A stretch of DNA of 55,690 nt from a virus, in IMG/VR virus record IMGVR_UViG_3300049259_000141, positions 1 through 55,690 of that record; one strand, 5' to 3'. The number at the start of each line of letters is the position of its first letter. Position 1 is the first letter of the stretch. Under the pieces are notes generated by a model. That model was not told where the DNA came from and did not search any database. It was given only the letters and a program-made list of their open reading frames with translations. Of this stretch, positions 16,406-24,070 are shown piece by piece. Both the position numbers and the translations under genes were made by a program.

Positions 16406-19152
16406 GACGCCACCTTTCCACCATTGATAAAGCGTGCCTGCAATTTCTGAATGCGTTCCCACTGATCCCGCATGGCTTGCGCATTCGTATTCTTTCGACC
16501 GGCCTGGTCATCCATCTGCGCGAGAGAGATGATATTCGCCATGTCGACCGACGGCTTCGTGAGCCGCTGCGCCACCTGCTGGCCGTATTTCGGCACGGCG
16601 TAGGCCGGCACATAGTCGCACATGCAGCCCTGGTGGTCGCCGGGGTGCATATGATCTCCGAGCCATTCGTATCCGCTCGGCGGGTCGAGTTGCGGGTCCG
16701 ACCAGTCGGCGAAGCGAATGCCCTCGATGTTCAGGTGCGGAATGAAATTGTCGGGGGCCAGGGTGACGCCGTAAACCCACAGGTAGCCGAGGTTCACCGC
16801 GCCGCGTTCCGCCAGGGTGGCCTGCACCGTCGAGCCGGACGCCAGGCCGGCCGCCGGCGCGCTGCTGCGCCCTGTCGAGTTGACGTGTGCCGCGCCCTCT
16901 CCGATGCCGCCGATGTCGGCCAGCACCGCCCGCACCATGCCCGGCGGTACCCGGGTGTCGGCCAGCTCGCTGTTGGTGGGCGGCGTGTACTCGCCGTGCA
17001 GCACCTTGTCGGCGAGCTCTTCGAGGTCACCGTTGAGCCGGTGCCAGCCGTTGTTCACGCGCCCAGCCATGTCGGCGTGCACACGGTCGTGCAGCTGGTG
17101 GGCCTGGTCGCTGCCGGCGGGGATGCGCAGCATGCGCACCAGCTTGGTGGCGATCCGGTCGATGGCGGCCAGCGTCCACTGCGTGAACTTGCCGCCGAGC
17201 GTGGCGAACGCGCCGGCGATCAGGAAGTCGGCTGTCGCCCCCGCCGTCAGGGCCCGGTCGCGGCCGATGAACGCACCCCACTCTTCGTACGGCCGGGCGC
17301 GCAGCTCGGCCGAGATTGCCGTGTCGCCGCTGAACTTCGAACGCAGCTTGCTCGCGCCCCGGCGCACCGCGTCGGCCAGCATGGTGTCCGCAGCTGTGAT
17401 GATGCGCTCGCGCAACGCCTGCTCGATGGCCACAATGTCCCGGTAGTCGTCGAACACCAGGTCGTAATCGGGGTCGTCGTAGACGGCGGCGGCGACCATG
17501 GACAGCTTGGCCGAGAGCCGTTCGAGCACGGCGTGCCCGTCGGCGGCCAGGCCGGGCGGTGTCGCCGGCGGTGCACCGACACCGCCGCTGGGGCCAGCCG
17601 GCAGGCCGGCGGGCTCGGTGACCTCCTTGGTGATGCCGTCGGCCGGCGCGCCGCCCTTGTCGCCGATGCTGACCGTTTCGCGCGTGGGCAGCACGATCGG
17701 TTCCTTCGGCGTCAGCACGCGCTGAATCAGCTGGGACGCGGTGAGGGGGTCGAAGGCCGTCTTGAACAGCAGCATCCGCAGGGTCTCGTCATCGGACGGC
17801 TTGTCGCCGTCGTTGAACCCGAGGGCCTGCAACAGGGCGTCGTACCCGATTCCGCCGACCGCGAAGGCGTCGAGGGCATCCTGCCGGCGGTTGGTGTTCT
17901 CGGTGATGTTGCCGGCGTCGTACCAGATGCGGATCCGCTTGACGTCCTTCGGGTCCCACCCGTCCTCAATCAGGTTGTACCGCAGGTAGGCGACGGTCAG
18001 CGAGTCGACCATGCGCCGCGCGCCCGGCTCCAAGTGGTAGCGGAACGTGCTGGCGTCGATCTGCCACGCCGACCAGTGGTTCGAGTCGCCCAGGCCGGCG
18101 ATGATCTCGGGCGGCAGGTCCATGCCTCGGCCCATGCGCCGCAGGGCCTCTTCGAGTTTCGCGGCCAGCTCGGGTGACGTCTCGCGCGCGAGCTGAAGGT
18201 GCGTGACAGCCTTGATGTCCTCGGCGTCGCCGGTCAGCACCAGGGGCACGACCGCGCCGGCGTCACCTTCGTTGGTGATCGGCGCGAGCAGGGCGGACGT
18301 CAGCTCGCCCATGAATTCATCGGAGTCCACCGACACGCCGTCGACTTCGCCGTTGGTGTTGCGGGCGAGCGTCATCGTGTTCGGGAACATCAGCAGCCCG
18401 TTCGCGGCGATACGCGAGCGGGCGGCGGCCCGGATCTCTCGGCCGATCAGCACGATGTCTTCGAACACGTCGAGGGCGGCCTGACACGGCGAATCGGCGA
18501 GGATGCCCCGGCGGGGATGCGGGACCCACAACCTGTACAACTCCTCTTCGTCCCACTGGACGTAGCGGCGCTGCCCCGGGTTGTCGTCGTCGTCGATCTG
18601 GCACGTGCGGCCGTCCTGCCCGGGCCACACTTCGTCGATCGACCGGATGCGCCACTGCTCGTCACCGGTGTCGGGGTCGATGGTGCCGTGCAGCCAGCAC
18701 TCGCCGGCGGCGTCGAAGTTCTCCGACCACGCGCCGAGGAAGGTGAAGCCGTCGTCGAGCGGCAGCCGGTCGAGCATGGCCTGTGCGGCGTCGACCAGGT
18801 CTGGCGGCAGGTCGATCTGGGCCGCCTTTTTCGGGTCCTTGTCGTGGATCAGCGACAGCGGGATCGGTTCGTCGTCGTCGCTGATGACCAGCGCAGGGAA
18901 GAGCCGGATACGGCTGAGGGCCGAGGAGCGGTAGCCCATGGCGAACCGCAGCTCGGGGATACTGTCCCGGTAGCGCCAGGCGAGCGGCTGCCACTGCTGC
19001 CGTGCCTGCGCGACGGCGCGCAGCTGGTTGCCGCCGCCCTCGGTCGACGGCTTGATGCGCATGCCGGCGGCCCGCATGGCGCGCACGTGCCGTGACTGGC
19101 CGGGCTCGGTGACGTCGCCGCTTCGCCATCCGAAGCGCTGGAAGATACCCAC
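16402..19152 (-). CDS. Portal protein fused to MuF-like head morphogenesis domain
   Basis: This 916-residue protein follows a GTG with ribosome site GGGGAGTGA. Residues 1-460 are a portal: FAMGYRSSALSRIRLFPALV, the clip/stem region with DLPPEIIAGLGDSNHWSAW, and RRQDALDAFAVGGIGYDALL. After a Gly/Pro linker (about 500-540), residues 555-900 are a MuF-like head morphogenesis domain, ending with the HPGDHQGCMCDYVP cluster where MuF proteins usually have H-P-x-C-x-C. Portals form the dodecameric packaging vertex, and MuF domains are internal head proteins. The two are more often separate genes. Confidence 0.9.
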   Translation of the reverse strand: MGIFQRFGWRSGDVTEPGQSRHVRAMRAAGMRIKPSTEGGGNQLRAVAQARQQWQPLAWRYRDSIPELRFAMGYRSSALSRIRLFPALVISDDDEPIPLSLIHDKDPKKAAQIDLPPDLVDAAQAMLDRLPLDDGFTFLGAWSENFDAAGECWLHGTIDPDTGDEQWRIRSIDEVWPGQDGRTCQIDDDDNPGQRRYVQWDEEELYRLWVPHPRRGILADSPCQAALDVFEDIVLIGREIRAAARSRIAANGLLMFPNTMTLARNTNGEVDGVSVDSDEFMGELTSALLAPITNEGDAGAVVPLVLTGDAEDIKAVTHLQLARETSPELAAKLEEALRRMGRGMDLPPEIIAGLGDSNHWSAWQIDASTFRYHLEPGARRMVDSLTVAYLRYNLIEDGWDPKDVKRIRIWYDAGNITENTNRRQDALDAFAVGGIGYDALLQALGFNDGDKPSDDETLRMLLFKTAFDPLTASQLIQRVLTPKEPIVLPTRETVSIGDKGGAPADGITKEVTEPAGLPAGPSGGVGAPPATPPGLAADGHAVLERLSAKLSMVAAAVYDDPDYDLVFDDYRDIVAIEQALRERIITAADTMLADAVRRGASKLRSKFSGDTAISAELRARPYEEWGAFIGRDRALTAGATADFLIAGAFATLGGKFTQWTLAAIDRIATKLVRMLRIPAGSDQAHQLHDRVHADMAGRVNNGWHRLNGDLEELADKVLHGEYTPPTNSELADTRVPPGMVRAVLADIGGIGEGAAHVNSTGRSSAPAAGLASGSTVQATLAERGAVNLGYLWVYGVTLAPDNFIPHLNIEGIRFADWSDPQLDPPSGYEWLGDHMHPGDHQGCMCDYVPAYAVPKYGQQVAQRLTKPSVDMANIISLAQMDDQAGRKNTNAQAMRDQWERIQKLQARFINGGKVAS

Positions 19153-19155
19153 TGC

Positions 19156-19455
19156 TCACTCCCCTGTCGGCAGTAGGGCGGTCACCGAGGATGCGGCCAG
19201 GGCGACCGCGATCGGGTGCCACAGGGCGCGCGGCAGCACGCTGGCGGCCAGCACGACGGCGAGCGACACCCACCAGCCCAGGCACCACGGACAGGTGAGC
19301 AGTTCGGCGATGTAACCGTCAGGCTTGCGGTTGATCAACTTCTCGCGCAGCGCACCGAACGGCACCCGGTCGAACAAGGCCAGACGGGTCAAGCGGTGGA
19401 CGGCCAGCGTGACGATCAACACGGCGAGCGGCTCGCGAGTCCACGCCGTGTTCAC
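19156..19455 (-). CDS. DUF1360-type membrane protein
   Basis: This 99-residue protein has a TREPLAVLIVTLAVHRLTRL start, a central LLTCPWCLGWWVSL motif and a final hydrophobic helix. This is the pattern of DUF1360 proteins found just upstream of phage portal genes. The Cys-x-x-Cys sits at the membrane edge. Its function is unknown. GTG start overlaps the preceding stop (GTGA). Confidence 0.75.
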   Translation of the reverse strand: MNTAWTREPLAVLIVTLAVHRLTRLALFDRVPFGALREKLINRKPDGYIAELLTCPWCLGWWVSLAVVLAASVLPRALWHPIAVALAASSVTALLPTGE

Positions 19456-19622
19456 GTCACCACCAGGTAGACGACCAGCGCGACCACGACAGCCAGCGCA
19501 TCGAGAACGGCGATCACGCGCAGGGTTCGCGAGTTGGCCGGCGCGGCCAGGGCCAGCAGCAGGGCCAGCAGCGCCAGCACCGGCAGCAGGTAGATGAGCA
19601 CGGCAGCTTGGTCAGGACGCAT
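19452..19622 (-). CDS. Small two-helix membrane protein
   Basis: This 56-residue protein starts MRPDQAAVL and has two hydrophobic helices (about residues 6-27 and 33-54) split by a short ANSRTLR loop. It overlaps both neighbours by a few bases, so it is translationally coupled in the portal operon. The function is unknown. A holin-like role is possible but unsupported. Confidence 0.6.
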   Translation of the reverse strand: MRPDQAAVLIYLLPVLALLALLLALAAPANSRTLRVIAVLDALAVVVALVVYLVVT

Positions 19623-20019
19623 TGCCCTCACCCCACGGGATCGTCCGGGCCGCCCACATCGGAACCCAGTTCTTCAGCGGCCTCTGTCCGCACCCGCAGC
19701 CCATCATCTGCGACACAGCGACGGTGCCGGCCTCGGTCTCCAGCGTGAAGCCGACCCTCGGCTGCGGCAGGCGCGGCTGGAACTGGAGAGTCGACGTCCA
19801 GTTCATCGGCGAGAAGAACAGGGCCTGCGACAGGTCGTCATCACTGGCAGGCCGGGCGGCGAACACGTAGAGACCGACGTCGGTGACAAACACGCGGACG
19901 GTGTGGCGGTTGGTGCCGTCTGGCAGAACCACGTGCGCCGGGTACCACTGCGCGACGATCGCGCGAGGTGTGGGTGCGCTCGGCTGTGCCGAGTCGATGC
20001 CGTCGAGCTGGGCCGTCAT
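19612..20019 (-). CDS. Hypothetical protein (PH-like/beta-rich)
   Basis: This 135-residue protein has a Pro-rich N-terminus, then strands (HTVRVFVTDVGLYVFAARP, LQFQPRL, VGFTLETEAG) resembling a small barrel. A Cys/Gly turn (MMGCGCGQ) follows near residue 107. It is the first gene after the hairpin at 20055-20087. No family is recognised with confidence. Confidence 0.65.
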   Translation of the reverse strand: MTAQLDGIDSAQPSAPTPRAIVAQWYPAHVVLPDGTNRHTVRVFVTDVGLYVFAARPASDDDLSQALFFSPMNWTSTLQFQPRLPQPRVGFTLETEAGTVAVSQMMGCGCGQRPLKNWVPMWAARTIPWGEGNAS

Positions 20020-20054
20020 GGCATCCCCCTTTCGGTTGGATGCCAGGATAGCCA

Positions 20055-20087
20055 GCGGCCCCGGCGCGCAGTGCGTACCGGGGCCGC
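20055..20087 (-). terminator. Hairpin terminator
   Basis: Arms GCGGCCCCGG and CCGGGGCCGC (10 bp) flank a 13-base loop, 11 bases past the 20098-20190 gene. Confidence 0.7.
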
Positions 20088-20097
20088 AATCAATCGG

Positions 20098-20190
20098 TCA
20101 GGTGCTGATTCCAATGAGCAGGGCGACTATTGCGGCCGCCACGGCTCCGAGCGCAATGCTGCACCCGTGTTTCTGGCGTCGATGGCTCAT
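20098..20190 (-). CDS. Tiny single-span membrane protein
   Basis: This 30-residue protein begins MSHRRQKHG and is otherwise one hydrophobic helix (IALGAVAAAIVALLIGI). It is preceded by a weak GA-rich site and followed by a terminator-like hairpin. It is too short for family recognition. Confidence 0.5.
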   Translation of the reverse strand: MSHRRQKHGCSIALGAVAAAIVALLIGIST

Positions 20191-20204
20191 GAGAGCAGGA
20201 CGTT

Positions 20205-20543
20205 TCACCGTGCGGGCCGGTTGGCATCCATGGCCGTCAACACCTCGGCGGCCAGCTGCTGCCGCTCGGCGTCACCGGTGTGCACCGCGTCGCCGTACTC
20301 GCGCTGCCACCACGCGATGTTCTCGTCCCGCAACTGCTGCTCGGCGGTGTGCCGGCGCGCGGTGACTTCGGTCTTCACGGCCTTGCGGGCGCGGTAGCCA
20401 CGCGCGATCAGCCACGGCCAACTGAACGGCGCGAGGAACGCGGCGAAGAACACCGTCCAGAACCTCGCCGTCCACGTGGTCGCGGCCGGCATGGCGTACC
20501 AGGCGGTGCCGCCCATGGCCAGCAACAACAGGAAGCCGCTCAT
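20205..20543 (-). CDS. Membrane protein with cytoplasmic helical tail
   Basis: This 112-residue protein starts MSGFLLLLAMGGTAW and has two hydrophobic segments (residues 3-20 and 27-48). A long charged helix follows (ARKAVKTEVTARRHTAEQQLRDE, interrupted here at HTAEQQ). The ATG overlaps the upstream stop (ATGA). The function is unknown. Confidence 0.65.
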   Translation of the reverse strand: MSGFLLLLAMGGTAWYAMPAATTWTARFWTVFFAAFLAPFSWPWLIARGYRARKAVKTEVTARRHTAEQQLRDENIAWWQREYGDAVHTGDAERQQLAAEVLTAMDANRPAR

Positions 20544-20947
20544 GTCGTCAACCCACTCTCGAACGCGTCGGCGAGCCCGTCGATCAGTCGTGGGGACGCG
20601 GTGTCGAACCGCGTCCACCTGGTGCCGTCCCCGGCGAGGTACGGCTGCGAATCCTTGCCGTGGCGGGGCCGCAGCAGGACACGCAGGGTCTTGCCAGCAC
20701 GCCGTACCGTCGTCTGCCCGGGGCTGCCGGCGCGGGCCTCCACGCCCTGGTGCGTCAGGGGCAGCCAGACGATCACCGGTGCGGCCGGGCTGGCGTAGCC
20801 GTCGTTGCGGACGTGCTTCGCCCGAATGCCGTAGGCGTGCGGGGTGAGGCCGTTGTGGAGTACCTGGACGATCTGCCACCAGCCGCCGTTGTACTTGACT
20901 TGCATCCCCGGCTTGACGCTGGTGACGGCAATCTTCCTGCTGTGCAT
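20540..20947 (-). CDS. Hypothetical basic protein with SH3-like start
   Basis: This 135-residue protein contains VKPGMQVKYNGGWWQIVQVLHNG near the N-terminus, broken here for length at GGWW; the pattern suggests a small KOW/SH3-like barrel. The rest is basic with a WLPLTHQG strand. It follows the 20967-20995 hairpin and is coupled to the next membrane gene. A nucleic-acid-binding role is possible only by analogy. Confidence 0.6.
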   Translation of the reverse strand: MHSRKIAVTSVKPGMQVKYNGGWWQIVQVLHNGLTPHAYGIRAKHVRNDGYASPAAPVIVWLPLTHQGVEARAGSPGQTTVRRAGKTLRVLLRPRHGKDSQPYLAGDGTRWTRFDTASPRLIDGLADAFESGLTT

Positions 20948-20966
20948 GGCTCCTCAATTCGAGAGG

Positions 20967-20995
20967 GGCCGGCCCGGGGATTGTCCGGGCCGGCC
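20967..20995 (-). terminator. Hairpin terminator
   Basis: Perfect 11-bp arms (GGCCGGCCCGG and its complement) flank a 7-base loop, 9 bases past the 21005-21409 gene. Confidence 0.8.
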
Positions 20996-21004
20996 GGGTG
21001 GTGA

Positions 21005-21409
21005 CTAGCGGGCGCGCTGCGGGTTGCGGGCGTTCCAGGCGTCGAAGTAGGGCTGCGCCTCGGCGACGGTGAGGTTCCACTCGCAGGGGTTGTCACCGTG
21101 GCCGCCGGCGCAGAACCAGCCGATGTGCTCGCCGGAGACGAAGGCGGGCCGCAGGTCGACGGTGGTGGCCCAGGCGTAGCGCTGGCCATCCTCGCGGACG
21201 TAACCGGCGTTGTCGCCGAACATGTGGCTGTGGCCGATGACTTTGCCGTCGTGGAAGAGGCCGAAGCAGCGCGAGCAGGTCGAGGCGTAGCCGCCGCTGT
21301 GCCGGCCCGGCTCGTTGTCGTACTCGGTGGGCTGGCCGCAGGTGAAGCACTTGCCGTCGGGGGTGTTGAGCATCCGGCGGTTGAATGCGGCGTTGGTGTG
21401 GTTCAGCAT
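21005..21409 (-). CDS. Cys-rich zinc-ribbon protein
   Basis: This 134-residue protein has CFTCGQP (residue 21) and CSRCFGLFHDGKVIGHSH, giving a likely C-x2-C...C-x2-C zinc site. A VSGEHIGWFCAGGHGDNPCEW segment follows later (Trp-Phe-Cys and Pro-Cys). The ATG follows GGAGAACCAAG, a leader shared with other early genes. It has its own TTGACA promoter at 21449-21478. The function is unknown. Confidence 0.7.
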   Translation of the reverse strand: MLNHTNAAFNRRMLNTPDGKCFTCGQPTEYDNEPGRHSGGYASTCSRCFGLFHDGKVIGHSHMFGDNAGYVREDGQRYAWATTVDLRPAFVSGEHIGWFCAGGHGDNPCEWNLTVAEAQPYFDAWNARNPQRAR

Positions 21410-21448
21410 CTTGGTTCTCCGTTCGGGCTGTTCTGATCTGGTGTAACC

Positions 21449-21478
21449 AGATTAGCCCGATCAACCAGTGGGTGTCAA
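21449..21478 (-). promoter_or_regulatory. Promoter, TTGACA-N18-TAATCT
   Basis: The -35 is at 21473-21478 within GGGTGTCAACACC, and the -10 at 21449-21454. It drives 21005-21409. Confidence 0.75.
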
Positions 21479-21486
21479 CACCTATC

Positions 21487-21669
21487 TCAGCCGAGTTTCT
21501 CGATCAACTTCCGAGCCGCCGCATGCGCCCGCGCCGACCGCATCGACCGACCAGCCGCCACGACGTCACCGCGCTGGCGGTCGTTCCTGGCCACCGCAAG
21601 ATGCAGCTCCCACAGCATCCCGTTGTCGACGGGGCCGTGCTCGGATCGGGGTATCGGTGGAGTGATCAC
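21487..21669 (-). CDS. Small helical protein
   Basis: This 60-residue protein starts with GTG overlapping the upstream stop (GTGA). It ends in a basic amphipathic helix (RSARAHAAARKLIEKLG) and may bind nucleic acid or a partner protein. It is the last gene of a three-gene operon run from the leaderless promoter at 22025-22053. Confidence 0.6.
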   Translation of the reverse strand: MITPPIPRSEHGPVDNGMLWELHLAVARNDRQRGDVVAAGRSMRSARAHAAARKLIEKLG

Positions 21670-21923
21670 TTCACCTCCTTGGCCAGCTGGGCCATCAGGA
21701 CGTGCAGGCGCAGGAACAGGTCACCCACCACGGCCAAGTCCTCGGCCGGGACCCACATCGGCGAGTCGCCGTCGGGGTTGTGCAGCACGATGCCGGCGGG
21801 GGGGCGGCCGCCGGCTGGGCAGTCGCCGCCATGCTCGTCGAGGATGTCGACCATGTAGCCGCGTTCCTCGGCGGGTCGGCGAAATACGGGGTGCGTCTGC
21901 GTGGTCTTGTTCACGGCGGTCAC
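21666..21923 (-). CDS. Hypothetical protein
   Basis: This 85-residue protein contains GYMVDILDEHGGDCPAGG and a C-terminal helix LFLRLHVLMAQLAKEVK. The GTG start overlaps the upstream stop by four bases. It is the middle gene of the 21487-22018 operon. No family is recognised. Confidence 0.65.
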   Translation of the reverse strand: MTAVNKTTQTHPVFRRPAEERGYMVDILDEHGGDCPAGGRPPAGIVLHNPDGDSPMWVPAEDLAVVGDLFLRLHVLMAQLAKEVK

Positions 21924-22018
21924 TCGCCGTCCGGGTGCGGCCGGTCGTCATCCGGGTTGACCATGCGGTCGCCCAGTTTGAGGAACTCGGCGAGTTCGAT
22001 CATGTCGATGTCGGTCAT
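21920..22018 (-). CDS. Micro-protein read from a leaderless transcript
   Basis: This 32-residue acidic protein (starts MTDIDMIELAEFL) is supported by context. Its ATG lies six bases after a well-formed TTGACA/TTCAAT promoter, so the message should start at the AUG. Its stop overlaps the next GTG (GTGA). It may act mainly as a lead cistron that couples translation. Confidence 0.6.
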   Translation of the reverse strand: MTDIDMIELAEFLKLGDRMVNPDDDRPHPDGE

Positions 22019-22024
22019 AGGTCC

Positions 22025-22053
22025 ATTGAACCCCACTCGCCGATGGGTGTCAA
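22025..22053 (-). promoter_or_regulatory. Promoter, TTGACA-N17-TTCAAT (leaderless type)
   Basis: The -35 is at 22048-22053 and the -10 at 22025-22030, exactly six bases before ATG 22018. Confidence 0.75.
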
Positions 22054-22197
22054 CACCAGGGGACAACGAAGGCCCGGGGATACCGTTAAGCAGCCCCGGG
22101 TCTTCGCGTGCAGGTCCGCCACGCGTAACGGATCCCTGCGGACTAACAGCTTGACGGGGGCCACGGCGTTCCCGTTCATCACTGCGCGTGCGTCCTG

Positions 22198-22275
22198 CGG
22201 GTGGCCGGGACTCGAACCCGGATCTCGGTTGTCTTTGTCAGCGCGCGCCCGCTCTGGCCATTGAGCTACCACCCA
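22198..22275 (-). tRNA. tRNA-like gene, anticodon arm not foldable
   Basis: On the minus strand the acceptor halves TGGGTGG/CCACCCG pair, the D-arm GCTC...GAGC is normal, and the T-arm CCGGG-TTCGAGT-CCCGG is perfect. However, the 29 bases between D- and T-arms form no 5-bp stem with a 7-base loop in any register, so no anticodon can be assigned. CCA is not encoded. It is either a decayed tRNA or a tRNA-like RNA with another use. Confidence 0.6.
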
Positions 22276-22405
22276 ACGGTGTGCACCAGCCCCCGTACTG
22301 GTCCCCTGACCGGGTGCGAGCCGGAAACGGGGAGTGTTCGGGGGGCCGGTGACCACCCGGCGGTTGGCTATCGCGACCCGCCGGTCGCGACTCCTGCCGC
22401 CTTGC

Positions 22406-22479
22406 GTGCTGCCACGGACGCGAACCGTGGATCCCTGACTGACTCCTGCTCAGCCTGCTCTGCCGTTGAGCTACAGCAC
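22406..22479 (-). tRNA. tRNA-like gene, possible anticodon AGG (Pro), irregular
   Basis: Acceptor GTGCTGT/GCAGCAC pairs with one wobble, D-arm GCTC-AACGGCA-GAGC is normal, and the T-arm CACGG-TTCGCGT-CCGTG is intact. The best anticodon arm is GCTGA-GCAGGAG-TCAGT, which would give AGG. But base 33 is C rather than U, and the spacer lengths on either side of the D-arm are one off. Identity and activity are doubtful. Confidence 0.6.
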
Positions 22480-22959
22480 TCCATCCGGCTGCGTCACCCC
22501 GGTGTTGGCGAGCGGCCCCGCCTCACGCAGTCATCCTGTGCGTTCTGTCCTGACCGCCTGCCGGGTGTCCGCAGATGGTTCAAGTCGGGCGGCGGCGGGG
22601 CCTTGGGAGGACCTTCCCCGGTGGCGACCCGGTTCCGTTCCCCTTGCCGCCCCGCCTCCGAATGTGGTAGCCGAGGCCCCCGCCGACCCTAGCTGTGTCC
22701 TCGGCCCGACGTGCCACGCGCCCGGGGACTCCCTACCTCACCTCACCGCTGCCGTTCCGGTCTATCGTTAGGCTTGCCTAACTGTTCGGATCTCGGGGGC
22801 GGGTCTCGGTGTCTATGGAGTTGTTGTCCCGGCCAGCAGCCTAGCGAGCTTCGGCGTTCAAGGCGACCGCTGGCCGAGGATTATGGATCGGGCACTGCTC
22901 GGGGCTCTCACCCGCAGTGGCGGCAATGCTCGCTGGCTCTGTGCCCGATGACTGCGACG
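22480..22959. other. Non-coding stretch with structured, GC-rich sequence
   Basis: No credible gene is seen between the second tRNA and the 22960 gene. The interval holds a complementary pair GGCCCCGCC (22514-22522) and GGCGGGGCC (22594-22602). The second arm can instead pair with GCCCCGCC at 22649-22656. A palindrome GTTAGGC-TT-GCCTAAC lies at 22767-22782, and a CTCCATAGAC element (minus strand) near 22810. Transcription from the right probably crosses it into the tRNA genes. Confidence 0.5.
22767..22782. promoter_or_regulatory. Palindrome resembling a DtxR/IdeR iron box
   Basis: GTTAGGCTTGCCTAAC is a 7-bp perfect inverted repeat with a 2-base centre. Actinobacterial iron-repressor boxes follow TTAGG...CCTAA patterns. 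It could equally be a small hairpin. It lies upstream (minus strand) of the tRNA-like genes. Confidence 0.3.
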
Positions 22960-23220
22960 CTACACCCCGACATCGGCGGGGTCAACGCCGGTCGGAAGGA
23001 TCAGCAGCGACGGCACGGGCACGTCGCAGCGGCGCACCTGGAAGCCGGCCCATGTCAGCACCGCCGGCCCCCAGAACTTCGGCACCACCACGACCACGCG
23101 TCCGGGGACCAGCACGGCCATGCCGAGCATGGTCAATAGGCAGTCAAGCTGCGCCTGCCACACGTCCGGCAGCGGGCCATCACAGACCGTGAAGGTCGGT
23201 GCGGCATCGGGCGTCAGCAC
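22960..23220 (-). CDS. Hypothetical protein (nuclease-like alpha/beta pattern, unproven)
   Basis: This 86-residue protein has a hydrophobic pattern DCLLTMLGMAVLVPGRVVVVVP, split here between LVP and GRV, then strands to PSLLILPTG. This looks like a small alpha/beta fold. Its GTG overlaps the preceding gene by seven bases. It ends the operon that begins at the 23918-23946 promoter. Confidence 0.55.
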   Translation of the reverse strand: MLTPDAAPTFTVCDGPLPDVWQAQLDCLLTMLGMAVLVPGRVVVVVPKFWGPAVLTWAGFQVRRCDVPVPSLLILPTGVDPADVGV

Positions 23221-23642
23221 AGCTCACCGGGGTACGGCCGGTATGCGTCGATGATCTCGGCGACGTACGGGAAGTCGACGGCCTTCACCTTCCGGTAGTC
23301 GGTGTCCTTCGCGAGATGCCGGTTCGTCCACTCGTGCGGAAGGTCCTCGAACTCGACCAGCAGGTCGGACCGCTCCGAGACGTTGCCCGACTTGAGGCGT
23401 CGCCAGGCGAGCATCTCGACGTTCGTCAGCCGCCAGTCAGTCCGTTCGGTGACGTGGCTGCCTGCATAGAGGGTTCGCCGCTTGAATTTGATCACCAGTT
23501 CCTGTGGGGCCCACCTGACGTCATCACCACCATGGGGGTGCCAGAAGTCGGGACGGCCGGCCAGGTTGTACCGCACGACGCGCTCGACGTTGTCGTCAAT
23601 GCTCGGGAGCTGCGTGTCCGTCGTCGGCTCGATGTCGGTCAC
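23214..23642 (-). CDS. Hypothetical protein
   Basis: This 142-residue protein starts at GTG 23642, overlapping the upstream stop (GTGA). It has an acidic N-terminus, DFWHPHGGDDVRWAPQELVI, then mixed helix/strand rich in charged residues, with PHEWTNRHLAKDTDYRKVK. No catalytic motif is clear. Its operon neighbours are also unknown. Confidence 0.65.
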   Translation of the reverse strand: MTDIEPTTDTQLPSIDDNVERVVRYNLAGRPDFWHPHGGDDVRWAPQELVIKFKRRTLYAGSHVTERTDWRLTNVEMLAWRRLKSGNVSERSDLLVEFEDLPHEWTNRHLAKDTDYRKVKAVDFPYVAEIIDAYRPYPGELC

Positions 23643-23905
23643 GACTCGACCCCGGCCAGCTTGCGTCGGGCGTGCGCCCGAACGCCGGGACGGCTGCTGC
23701 GGGTGGCGTCGATCCACTGATCCCACAGGCCGCTGAGCGGGTGGCCGCCCATCACCTGTGTGTCGCGGCTGCGGGTAGTGCCTCGATAGCGGCTGCGCCG
23801 CGCCTTGGTGCGCACGGCGGCGCTGGCCATGTTGCGCCGGGCAGCCTTCTGCGTGTGCCGCTGGCCGCGCCGTGTTCCGGTCTCGCTCACTGGGGTGTCC
23901 TCCAT
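23639..23905 (-). CDS. Highly basic small protein
   Basis: This 88-residue protein is Arg/Lys/Thr-rich (TRRGQRHTQKAARRNMAS, RTKARRSRYRGTTRSR). This suggests nucleic-acid binding or HNH-like accessory composition without the catalytic residues. The ATG lies only 12 bases after the -10 of its promoter, so the 5' leader is about six bases or less. Confidence 0.6.
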   Translation of the reverse strand: MEDTPVSETGTRRGQRHTQKAARRNMASAAVRTKARRSRYRGTTRSRDTQVMGGHPLSGLWDQWIDATRSSRPGVRAHARRKLAGVES

Positions 23906-23917
23906 TCGATAGCTTTC

Positions 23918-23946
23918 ACGATACGCACTCTACAGCGGGGTGTCAA
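23918..23946 (-). promoter_or_regulatory. Promoter, TTGACA-N17-TATCGT (near-leaderless)
   Basis: The -35 is at 23941-23946 in GGGGTGTCAACC, and the -10 at 23918-23923. The predicted leader before ATG 23905 is a few bases. Confidence 0.75.
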
Positions 23947-24070
23947 CCGCGAAGTCCGCAGCAGCACGTCGTGCGCACGCAGCGGCATCCGCAGTTGAAA
24001 CACACGTTGCGCGACTGGCTACCCCGATCGTGGTCGCAGTTGCACACCTTGCACTTGCGACGCCGGCCCG

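Noticed and set aside
19452-19622. Holin call for the 56-residue membrane protein
   Set aside because: Topology fits but position in the portal operon does not, and many other small membrane genes are equally good. The 52019-52369 gene is a better candidate.
22570-22590. GTTCAAGTC on the plus strand as a T-loop of a third tRNA
   Set aside because: Flanking bases do not form a T-stem, and no D- or anticodon arm is found at the right distance.
22019-22959. CRISPR-like or tandem direct repeats in the large non-coding interval
   Set aside because: Repeats are inverted and single, with no regularly spaced identical units. No CRISPR array or cas gene seen in the window.
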